Assembly (NCBI GenBank): GCA_937879825.1
Contig: CALFMQ010000132.1
Span: forward strand, 1 to 7,290
Length of the DNA stretch: 7,290 nucleotides
Direction: 5' to 3'
Source: an uncultured Phycisphaerales bacterium
Lineage (GTDB): Bacteria > Planctomycetota > Phycisphaerae > Phycisphaerales > UBA1924
Part shown: positions 1-6,253 of the stretch, in pieces
Position numbering within the stretch: the first letter of the stretch is position 1
How the letters are laid out: every line of letters begins with the position of its first letter
Notes under the pieces: generated by a model
The model's input: the letters and a program-made list of their open reading frames with translations, nothing else
Databases searched by the model: none
Told to the model about the DNA's origin: nothing
Translations under genes and position numbers: made by a program

Positions 1-35
1 ACGAAGTGTGACGGTGGGGGCGGTCCCCATTCTTC

Positions 36-47
36 TATCATCCCCCC
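36..47 (+). promoter_or_regulatory. Candidate -10 box placing transcription start at the ATG of the first gene
   Basis: TATCAT at 36-41 resembles a sigma-70 -10 element and is followed by only six bases (42-47) before the ATG at 48. Transcription would then begin at or next to the A of the start codon, giving a leaderless mRNA. No Shine-Dalgarno sequence lies in 1-47. No good -35 box is seen at the usual distance: GTGACG at 8-13 would be about 22 bp upstream, which is too far. The same geometry recurs at other genes in the window. Confidence 0.45.
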
Positions 48-500
48 ATGCCCGACGCCGAACGCGACTTTCTCGCCGACTACCTCGCGCACCGCGACGA
101 GCCGTGCCCCTCGTGCCGCTATTCACTCAAGGGATTGCAAGGAAGCGTGTGCCCTGAGTGCGGCCAATCGCTCATGCTCCGCGTCGGCCTCGTCGAACCG
201 CGTCTGGCCGCGTGGATCTTCGGTCTCGTGGGCATCTCGGGCGGATTCATGTTCTCGTTCCTCATGGGCATCTACTTCGGCCTGATGCTGATGGAATACG
301 GCGGGGACTACTTCGGAGGCGGCGCCGAACTGGTGGCGCTCTTCGGCGGGTTGCTCGTCAGCAGCACAGAGTTGGCGATCTGGCTCCCGTTCCGCCGTCG
401 TATCTGCCGCTGGGGCACCAATCTCAGATGGCTCGCAGCCTCCGGCGCTGCAGCCCTCGCGCTCCTCGGCCCGATCGCGTTCCTCGCCCTTGTCCGATAG
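48..500 (+). CDS. Small zinc-ribbon integral membrane protein (hypothetical)
   Basis: This 150-residue protein has no function I can name. Near its N-terminus it has a four-cysteine zinc ribbon, C20-P-S-C23 then C35-P-E-C38-G, with an 11-residue loop containing the YSLKGL stretch often seen in planctomycete ribbon proteins. The ribbon is followed by roughly three hydrophobic membrane segments (about 53-83, which may count as one long or two short helices, then 92-114 and 126-148). The basic stretch RRRICR (116-121) lies between the last two segments. The ribbon probably faces the cytoplasm. No signal peptide precedes it. The ATG at 48 is preferred because the ribbon starts soon after it and a -10-like box sits just upstream; there is no ribosome-binding site. 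Its stop is 51 bp before spoVR on the same strand. A second ribbon-plus-membrane protein lies on the other side of spoVR. The reading frame is well supported; the function is unknown. Confidence 0.8.
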   Translation: MPDAERDFLADYLAHRDEPCPSCRYSLKGLQGSVCPECGQSLMLRVGLVEPRLAAWIFGLVGISGGFMFSFLMGIYFGLMLMEYGGDYFGGGAELVALFGGLLVSSTELAIWLPFRRRICRWGTNLRWLAASGAAALALLGPIAFLALVR

Positions 501-539
501 CCGAACATCGCCATCATCGCCCCCCCGCTGCGACGCCGA

Positions 540-551
540 TACAGTTGATGG
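540..551 (+). promoter_or_regulatory. Candidate -10 box immediately before spoVR (leaderless-type start)
   Basis: TACAGT at 540-545 is followed by six bases and then the spoVR ATG at 552, the same spacing as at the first gene and the HIT gene. No purine-rich ribosome-binding site precedes the ATG. No convincing -35 box is visible 16-18 bp further upstream, so this rests mainly on the repeated geometry. Another ATG at 548, in a different frame, opens only a 13-codon reading frame that ends at 589; it is probably incidental. Confidence 0.4.
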
Positions 552-2081
<1,530 letters not shown>

Positions 2082-2095
2082 TCACAACGACCGTG

Positions 2096-2130
2096 CCATG
2101 GCTCGACCCGTATCAACGAACGAGCCATGG
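2096..2130 (+). repeat. Perfect 10-bp inverted repeat (stem-loop) after spoVR
   Basis: CCATGGCTCG at 2096-2105 is exactly complementary to CGAGCCATGG at 2121-2130, with a 15-base loop. It begins 14 bases after the spoVR stop and ends 24 bases before the next start. No T-run follows on either strand, so it is not a standard intrinsic terminator. It could act as an mRNA 3'-end stabiliser, an attenuator for the downstream small gene, or a protein-binding dyad. The last two bases of the right arm overlap GGAGGA (2129-2134), a Shine-Dalgarno-like tract too far from the ATG at 2155 to be its main ribosome-binding site. Confidence 0.7.
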
Positions 2131-2154
2131 AGGAACGAATAGGGAGCACGAAGG

Positions 2155-2418
2155 ATGAGTTGCTGCGGCGGACCCAAAACCGGCAAAGAGTTCGACTTCG
2201 ACGAGGAAGGCCCGAGCGAAGAAGACCTCTGCAAGTTCGGCTCCGATGTCAAACGCTGCGCCTCATGCCGCACCGAGATGTACCACAGCGCCACCATCTG
2301 CCCGGCCTGCGGCCACGCAGAAGAGGCCGCCCACGCGGGCAACAAGCGATGGGTCCTCATCACCGCGCTCGTCGCCTTCGTCGCCATGCTCGCATGGCTC
2401 GGCATCCCGCTCATCTGA
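2155..2418 (+). CDS. Small zinc-ribbon protein with a C-terminal membrane anchor (hypothetical)
   Basis: An 87-residue protein of unknown function. It starts MSCCGG with two adjacent cysteines, has an acidic N-terminal stretch (about 12-24, FDFDEEGPSEEDL), then a zinc ribbon C35-A-S-C38 / C49-P-A-C52-G-H, and ends in one hydrophobic helix (about 65-86). This looks like a tail-anchored protein with its ribbon in the cytoplasm. The start is supported by AGGGAG at 2141-2146, eight bases before the ATG, which is a good ribosome-binding site and differs from the leaderless-type starts of spoVR and the first gene. It lies 73 bp after spoVR on the same strand and may be co-transcribed with it, although a stem-loop sits in the gap. 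The first gene of the window has the same ribbon-then-membrane plan. Confidence 0.82.
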   Translation: MSCCGGPKTGKEFDFDEEGPSEEDLCKFGSDVKRCASCRTEMYHSATICPACGHAEEAAHAGNKRWVLITALVAFVAMLAWLGIPLI

Positions 2419-2429
2419 CGCTCCCGCCC

Positions 2430-2463
2430 AAAAAGAACGCGGCCGCCCCGAAGAGCGGCCGCG
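2430..2463 (-). terminator. Intrinsic terminator of the PEP-CTERM gene
   Basis: Read on the minus strand, a 9-bp all-GC stem (2463-2455 with 2446-2438) encloses TCTTCGGG. This adds a U.G and a C-G pair and leaves a UUCG tetraloop, so the hairpin is about 11 bp with a very stable cUUCGg cap. The stem is followed directly by TTCTTTTT (2437-2430). It starts about 40 bases after the stop codon of the minus-strand PEP-CTERM gene. No T-run follows on the plus strand, so it works mainly in the minus direction, although the hairpin also lies just past the convergent zinc-ribbon gene ending at 2418. Confidence 0.92.
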
Positions 2464-2504
2464 CAGTGCACATGTCTGACATCTCGGAAACCGGAGCGGC
2501 CCAC

Positions 2505-3152
2505 TCAGCGCCGGCGGCGCGCACCGAGGAAGCCGGCGCCCGCGAGCAACGCCGCCGTGCCCGGCGTCGGGACGAAGTTCAGCCCGCCCACCGCGCCCGA
2601 ACCCGAGAGCTTGATCCGCACCTTGTCGAACCCGCCGGCGATGTCGCCCGTGTCAAACGGATTGAGCGAGTTGTCGCCCAGACCATTGACCAGGCCCGTG
2701 CTGAACACCTCCGAACCGTTGCGGTACAGCTTGACCTGGTACGTCTCGCTGCTCTCGATGTCCACGATGATGCCCGTCAGACGCTCCGCCACAAAGTCGA
2801 GATCGAAGTACAAACGCCCGCCGTCCGCCTCGTCGTCCGGATCGCTCGAGTCACCGTCCTCGGAGATGATCAGGATCTTGCCGAGCGATTGATTGTTCGT
2901 GGGGTGGTACGCCGGCGTCTGCAGATCGTTGTCCCCGCCCGTCCAGTTCGACGAGTCGAAGATCATCGCGATGTTCGGACCGTTGTTGTTGATCGCCGAG
3001 ATCGTCATCCCGGGAATCTGGTTGCTCATCACCGTCCCGGCCCCGAACCCCTCGAAATCGACAGTGCTGCTCCCGAACATCACACCCGCGTTGGCCGTCC
3101 CGCCCGCGAGCGCAACGATACCCATACCCATAGCGATAGCGCGAATCGACAT
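2505..3152 (-). CDS. Exported PEP-CTERM sorting-domain protein
   Basis: A 215-residue secreted protein. Residues 1-22 form a signal peptide (MSIRAIAMGMGIVALAGG, cleavage likely after TANA). The mature part is rich in Gly, Asp, Asn and Ser and poor in Cys, begins with a VDFEGFG segment (31-37), and has an acidic stretch about 98-111 (EDGDSSDPDDEADG) that could bind calcium. The C-terminus is a sorting signal: PTPG (195-198), a short hydrophobic span, then RRRR at the very end. This is the variant of the PEP-CTERM tail common in Planctomycetes, expected to be processed by an exosortase-type enzyme, which is not in this window. The internal ATG at 3152 is chosen over the longer frame to 3224 because it directly begins the signal peptide and has a strong AGAGGAG site upstream. 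It has its own promoter and terminator, so it is a single-gene unit downstream of pepA. Its specific function is unknown. Confidence 0.88.
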   Translation of the reverse strand: MSIRAIAMGMGIVALAGGTANAGVMFGSSTVDFEGFGAGTVMSNQIPGMTISAINNNGPNIAMIFDSSNWTGGDNDLQTPAYHPTNNQSLGKILIISEDGDSSDPDDEADGGRLYFDLDFVAERLTGIIVDIESSETYQVKLYRNGSEVFSTGLVNGLGDNSLNPFDTGDIAGGFDKVRIKLSGSGAVGGLNFVPTPGTAALLAGAGFLGARRRR

Positions 3153-3157
3153 GACAA

Positions 3158-3164
3158 CTCCTCT
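3158..3164 (-). promoter_or_regulatory. Ribosome-binding site fixing the PEP-CTERM gene start
   Basis: Read on the minus strand, AGAGGAG ends five bases before the ATG at 3152. This is a near-ideal Shine-Dalgarno site, and it decides the start in favour of the signal peptide rather than an in-frame ATG 24 codons upstream. Confidence 0.88.
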
Positions 3165-3196
3165 GTGTTTGTGGCGGCGATGTGTGCGTTGCCGCG

Positions 3197-3253
3197 CTGA
3201 CTCTCTCTGACTATTCCCAGGCACCGATCAGGGTGTGTGCGCACCCCTTCGGG
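3197..3253 (-). other. Structured 5' leader of the PEP-CTERM gene
   Basis: The predicted leader is about 107 bases (transcription start near 3259 to the ATG at 3152). It holds a small hairpin with a 5-bp stem (3231-3235 with 3242-3246), and a competing pairing in which the same run at 3245-3247 pairs with 3251-3253. Further along, CTGACT occurs at 3197-3202 and again at 3207-3212, a direct repeat at a 10-bp period (AGTCAG on the transcribed strand). These are short elements and may be chance. No known riboswitch was recognised. Confidence 0.25.
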
Positions 3254-3265
3254 ACTGACGGCAGA

Positions 3266-3293
3266 ACAATACGGCCACCTGTATCGGTGTCAA
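3266..3293 (-). promoter_or_regulatory. Sigma-70-type promoter of the PEP-CTERM gene
   Basis: On the minus strand, a perfect -35 TTGACA (3293-3288) is followed by a 16-bp spacer and a -10 TATTGT (3271-3266, four of six consensus bases). Transcription would start near 3259. This is the best promoter match in the window and shows that the PEP-CTERM gene is transcribed independently of pepA, whose terminator lies just upstream. I found no sigma-54 (-24/-12) element. Confidence 0.7.
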
Positions 3294-3300
3294 CGAAATA

Positions 3301-3317
3301 TCCGATAACTCATCGGA
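3301..3317. promoter_or_regulatory. Dyad upstream of the PEP-CTERM promoter
   Basis: TCCGAT at 3301-3306 and ATCGGA at 3312-3317 form a perfect 6-bp inverted repeat with a 5-base centre. It ends seven bases upstream of the -35 box, in a locally AT-richer stretch, which is a typical place for an activator site. It may instead be incidental. No regulator is encoded next to it. Confidence 0.35.
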
Positions 3318-3344
3318 AAGAATTGCGCCGAGCCACACGACCAC

Positions 3345-3381
3345 CGGAAACGAAAACACGCCGCACATCGGCGGCGTGTTT
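3345..3381 (-). terminator. Intrinsic terminator of pepA
   Basis: AAACACGCCG (3354-3363) pairs perfectly with 3372-3381, and an extra C-G pair (3364/3371) makes an 11-bp stem with a 6-base loop. Read on the minus strand, the stem ends in TTT and continues TCGTTT, giving a U-rich tail. It begins 24 bases after the pepA stop at 3405. This separates pepA from the PEP-CTERM gene, whose promoter lies immediately downstream. Confidence 0.85.
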
Positions 3382-3404
3382 GCAGATCTCGAACTGCCAG
3401 CGAC

Positions 3405-4904
3405 TTACATCTTGTCGAGCCACTCCGCGACCAGACGCACCCCGAACCCCGTGCACGAAGATTTTACATACGGCCCGCGATCGCCCTCCACAGCGTGCAC
3501 ACCCGCGATGTCCAGGTGCGCCCAAGCCACGCCCGGCTCCACGAAGTACGAAAGGAACGCCGCGCCCTGAATCGGGTGCGCCTTCCGCTCCGGGGACGAG
3601 TTGATGATGTCCGCGACATCCGACTTCATCATGTCCCGGTATTCCTGGTGGTGCGGCAAGCGCCACAACCGCTCGCCCGAGACCGCCGAGGCGCTCTCCA
3701 ACTGCCCCCGCAGGTTGTCGTCGTCGCACCACATCCCCGCGTACGTCGAGCCCAGCGCGATCACCACCCCGCCCGTCAGCGTCGCCATGTCAACGATGCA
3801 CGCCGGGTCCTCCGAGTCGCACGCCCAGCACAACGCGTCGGCCATCACCAGACGACCCTCCGCGTCCGTGTTCGTCACCTCGACCGTCACGCCATTGCGG
3901 AACGTGATGATGTCGTCCGGGCGGTACGCCTCGTCCGAGATCGAGTTCTCCGCAACCGCCAGCAGCGCCACGACCGGGACCCTCGGCTTAATCACCGTCG
4001 CGATCGCGTGCATCGCGCCGATCACCGCGCACCCGCCGTCCTTGTCACGCTTCATGCCGCGCATGAACCCGCCCGTCTTGATCGACAAACCGCCCGAGTC
4101 GTACACCATCGTCTTGCCGACCAGAACAACCGGCTTGGCGCCCCGACGCGCACGCCCGCCCGGCTTGTACTCCAGCCGCACCAGGCACGGCGGCTGCTCC
4201 GACGCCTTGCCGACATTGATCAACCCCGTCATCCGCTCGCGCTCGAGTTCCGAGCCGCTCAGCACCTTGCACGACAAACCAACCTTCTTCGCCATCTTCG
4301 TGCAGTAGTCCGCGATCGCCGTCGTCGTGCAGATATTCGGCGGCGTCTCCGAAAGGTTCCGCGCGATGTTCGCCGAGAACCCCAGCTTCAACCCGCGCTC
4401 CATCCCCTTACGGAACGACGCGTCCGAGCAATACATCGCCAGTTTGGTGCGAACGGGCAGCGTCGCGGCACTCCCCTTGAAGTGATCCCGGTTATAGGCG
4501 ATCAGCCCCATCCCCTCGCCGAACGCAGAACCCGCGCCCGCCGCCGAAAGCCCCGTCTTGCCCAGCGCACTGGCGATCTCGATGTCCACATCCTTCGCCT
4601 TGAGAGCCGCCAACCGGCGACCCACCGCGCCCGCAGCATTCCGCACCGTATCGAGCGTCACATCGCCCCGCTCCCCCAAGCCCACGATCAGCACACGCTC
4701 GTACCCGCCGCGCCCGCCCCCATTCGGGAACGCCTCGGCGACCTGCCCCGCCTCGCGCGTCACCTCGGCCCGGTTGATCGCCGCCGACGCCGCGCCGGAC
4801 TTATCAAACCCCGCCGACTCACGATCCAGAGACTCGTTCTTGAAGCCGCCGATCACCAGGATCTTGCGCGCAGAGCGGGACGACATCGACACGGACTGAA
4901 ACAT
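3405..4904 (-). CDS. pepA: Leucyl aminopeptidase (M17 family)
   Basis: A 499-residue cytoplasmic metallopeptidase, normally a homohexamer with two metal ions per subunit, that removes N-terminal residues from peptides during protein turnover. The N-terminal regulatory domain covers about 1-165 and the catalytic domain about 166-499. The active site is intact: VGK264 and YD269SGG (metal ligands), SIK276 (catalytic lysine), MKRD287 (metal ligand), and the signature NTD347AE349GR351, with D347 and E349 as ligands and R351 binding bicarbonate in the family. These follow the order and spacing of E. coli PepA K270, D275, K282, D293, D352, E354 and R356. WAHLDIAG (461-468) near the C-terminus is also typical. 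The start has GAGGAG (4915-4910) five bases upstream; a second in-frame ATG at 4886 is possible. The gene ends at its own terminator. Only the N-terminal domain is divergent. Confidence 0.96.
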   Translation of the reverse strand: MFQSVSMSSRSARKILVIGGFKNESLDRESAGFDKSGAASAAINRAEVTREAGQVAEAFPNGGGRGGYERVLIVGLGERGDVTLDTVRNAAGAVGRRLAALKAKDVDIEIASALGKTGLSAAGAGSAFGEGMGLIAYNRDHFKGSAATLPVRTKLAMYCSDASFRKGMERGLKLGFSANIARNLSETPPNICTTTAIADYCTKMAKKVGLSCKVLSGSELERERMTGLINVGKASEQPPCLVRLEYKPGGRARRGAKPVVLVGKTMVYDSGGLSIKTGGFMRGMKRDKDGGCAVIGAMHAIATVIKPRVPVVALLAVAENSISDEAYRPDDIITFRNGVTVEVTNTDAEGRLVMADALCWACDSEDPACIVDMATLTGGVVIALGSTYAGMWCDDDNLRGQLESASAVSGERLWRLPHHQEYRDMMKSDVADIINSSPERKAHPIQGAAFLSYFVEPGVAWAHLDIAGVHAVEGDRGPYVKSSCTGFGVRLVAEWLDKM

Positions 4905-5121
4905 GCAAACTCCTCGTCTAAATAGGGCAACCGGCGCGCATCAAAAAACGCCCGCCGCGACCGCGAGTGTACCGTCAATGCCCGGATGGGTTCCACGAAC
5001 GGCCGACTCGAGTGATGCACGCCCAACCCGGTGCAGATCACCTCAACAGGCGAGCGGCTCGCCGTGAGCCGGTCTACAGACTCTCAACTCGCCATGACGC
5101 GAAGCGTCATGGGCGAAGTCT
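4905..5121 (-). other. Leader and promoter region of pepA, downstream of the CBS gene
   Basis: This 217-bp gap must hold the pepA promoter and the 3' end of the CBS transcript. On the minus strand, TTGACG (4978-4973) and TACACT (4971-4966) are both promoter-like, but they are only one base apart and cannot belong to one promoter. The TACACT box matches the one before the HIT gene. A T6 run follows a GC-rich stretch near 4942-4955 without a good stem. Around 5049-5071 two short hairpins (5049-5054/5058-5063 and 5055-5060/5066-5071) share bases, so they exclude each other. No open frame with a credible start is seen here. Confidence 0.35.
5092..5112 (-). terminator. Stem-loop after the CBS gene, possible weak terminator
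   Basis: CCATGACGC (5092-5100) pairs perfectly with 5104-5112 around a GAA triloop. With one bulged base, two further pairs (5090-5091 with 5114-5115) can form. The core GCGAAGC is known to form an unusually stable mini-hairpin as DNA. It begins nine bases after the CBS stop codon, where a terminator would be expected, but no T-run follows on the minus strand. It may therefore be a factor-dependent terminator, a 3'-end stabiliser or a binding dyad. Confidence 0.55.
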
Positions 5122-5565
5122 CTACGCCGCCTTGCACGCCGACGCGCCGCCCTCGTAGTGATGATCCAGCAACCACCGCAGCACATCGTTGAGCGTCACG
5201 ATCCCCACGCACCCCTCGTCCTCGTCGAGCACCGGCAGGCACGAGATCCCATGCCGGAACATCTGGCACGCAGCATCCGACACCGCATCATCCGGCGACG
5301 CAGCAACAATCGCGCGCGTCATGATCTGATGCGCTTTCTTCTGCATCGTCAGGAAGTCGATCTTCCGCTCGGCGAGCTTCCCGACAAACGGGCTGATCGT
5401 GCGCAAGAGGTCGCGATCCGAGATCACGCCGACCGCCCGCCCCTCCTCAACGACCACAACATGATGGAACTTGTGCCGATCGAACGCGTTCTTGATCACG
5501 CCGATCGGCGTGTCCATCGTCACGGTGACGACCTCGCGGGTCATGATGTTCTCGATGCGATTCAT
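5122..5565 (-). CDS. CBS-domain-pair protein
   Basis: A 147-residue soluble protein made almost wholly of two CBS domains (about 7-58 and 81-134), a Bateman module. The domain-end motifs GVISDRDLLR (46-55) and GIVTLNDVLR (121-130) carry the aspartates that usually contact the ribose of bound adenine nucleotides. Each domain opens with a typical IMT-R segment (IMTREVVTV at 7-15, IMTRAIVAAS at 81-90). No catalytic, membrane or DNA-binding domain is attached, so this is a stand-alone sensor or regulatory subunit whose partner and ligand (AMP, ATP, SAM or other) cannot be read from sequence. The start at 5565 has a moderate ribosome-binding site (AGGGGA, about six bases upstream). It is divergent from the HIT gene, with 69 bp between the starts. 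Confidence 0.92.
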   Translation of the reverse strand: MNRIENIMTREVVTVTMDTPIGVIKNAFDRHKFHHVVVVEEGRAVGVISDRDLLRTISPFVGKLAERKIDFLTMQKKAHQIMTRAIVAASPDDAVSDAACQMFRHGISCLPVLDEDEGCVGIVTLNDVLRWLLDHHYEGGASACKAA

Positions 5566-5634
5566 GCGTATTCCCCTGCTCGCGGTGCGCTGTCACCCTT
5601 ATCGGCTCGTTCCGGGCCCGAGTACACTCACCCC
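5566..5634. promoter_or_regulatory. Divergent promoter region between the CBS and HIT genes
   Basis: On the plus strand, TACACT at 5623-5628 lies six bases before the HIT ATG (5635), with a weak -35-like TTATCG at 5599-5604 (18-bp spacer); this suggests a leaderless HIT mRNA. On the minus strand, GATAAG (5603-5598), with a weak TGTACT (5626-5621) 17 bp away, could drive the CBS gene with a leader of about 25 bases that includes its ribosome-binding site. The -10 of each would overlap the -35 of the other, so the two promoters could not be occupied together. The boxes are weak matches. Confidence 0.4.
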
Positions 5635-6228
5635 ATGGGCAACAAAGATCAGAAAGAACACGGCCCGGCGAGCAAAGGTCCGGAAACCCTCCGCGCCCCG
5701 TGGCGCAGCGCCTATATGGACCAACTCGACGAGGCCGCCCTGCGCGCCGCCCAATCAAAGGAAAAAGGCCACGAGTCCTGCTTCCTCCGCGCCTACGCCC
5801 TGTCGCCCGAACTCGACGAGCAGAACCATGTCATCGTCCGCCGGGGCGACCCCACCCAGCCCGACGCCGGCATGATCCTCCTCAACCGCTACCCCTACGC
5901 CAACGGCCATCTCCTCGTCGCCCTCTGCCAGAGCCGCCCCACCCTCGCCGATTACGAGTCCGCGCAGCGCACATCCCTCTGGTCCCTCATCGAACTCGCC
6001 TCCGAACTCTGCCACCGCACCCTACACCCCCAGGGCGTGAACATCGGCATCAACCAGGGCGCCGCCGCCGGCGCGGGCGTCCCCGAACACCTCCACGCCC
6101 ATGTCGTCCCGCGCTGGCACGGCGATGTGAACTTCATGACCGTCGTCGGCAATGTCCGCGTCATCTCCAAATCACTCGACGAAATGGCCAAACGCTACCG
6201 CGAAGTGTGGGAGCAGCTGCGCGTCTGA
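5635..6228 (+). CDS. HIT-family (histidine triad) nucleotide hydrolase/phosphorylase
   Basis: A 197-residue protein of the HIT superfamily, which acts on nucleoside phosphate bonds through a covalent histidine intermediate. The triad is HLHAHVV (152-158; H152, H154, H156), with H154 the expected nucleophile. Upstream lie APWRSAYM (21-28), a cysteine position (C49), the LLNRYPYANGHLLV block (82-95) and NIGINQGAAAGAG (137-149), all in family order. The APWR..YM start and the length resemble the Ap4A phosphorylase-like HIT branch (long N-terminus) rather than short Hint proteins. That subgroup call is inference, and the usual CxxC pair is not intact (only C49). Residues 1-20 are Lys/Glu-rich and probably disordered. 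The ATG at 5635 is chosen because the longer frame would run through the CBS gene, and a -10-like box lies six bases upstream. It converges on arfB. Confidence 0.92.
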   Translation: MGNKDQKEHGPASKGPETLRAPWRSAYMDQLDEAALRAAQSKEKGHESCFLRAYALSPELDEQNHVIVRRGDPTQPDAGMILLNRYPYANGHLLVALCQSRPTLADYESAQRTSLWSLIELASELCHRTLHPQGVNIGINQGAAAGAGVPEHLHAHVVPRWHGDVNFMTVVGNVRVISKSLDEMAKRYREVWEQLRV

Positions 6229-6230
6229 TC

Positions 6231-6253
6231 GGGAGTGCACCGCATTCACTCCC
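6231..6253. terminator. Stem-loop between convergent HIT and arfB genes, overlapping the arfB stop
   Basis: GGGAGTG (6231-6237) pairs with CACTCCC (6247-6253) around a 9-base loop. It starts two bases after the HIT stop codon. On the minus strand the 5' arm is formed by the last arfB codons and the first two bases of its TGA stop. A run of eight C (6251-6258) follows on the plus strand, and no T-run is present on either side. It could serve both genes as a shared 3' structure, but not as a classical intrinsic terminator. Confidence 0.5.

Noticed and set aside
2127..3200. Plus-strand frame starting at the ATG in the inverted repeat and running through the PEP-CTERM locus
   Set aside because: It covers a zinc-ribbon gene in another frame and is antisense to an exported protein with its own promoter, ribosome-binding site and terminator. 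Its Arg-rich translation is not protein-like.
3153..3224. 24-residue N-terminal extension of the PEP-CTERM protein
   Set aside because: It would place a basic, His/Arg-rich segment before a clean signal peptide, and the ribosome-binding site lies at the internal ATG (3152).
3495..4925. Long plus-strand open frame (476 codons) opposite pepA
   Set aside because: It is antisense to a gene with a complete catalytic motif set. Its translation is Arg/His/Pro-rich with no recognisable domain, typical of the shadow of a GC-rich gene.
4966..4978. TTGACG plus TACACT read together as the pepA promoter
   Set aside because: The boxes are separated by one base, not 16-18, so they cannot form one promoter. 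At most one is used.
5158..5634. Upstream extension of the HIT frame through the CBS gene
   Set aside because: It is antisense to a clear two-CBS protein. The HIT family N-terminus begins shortly after the ATG at 5635.
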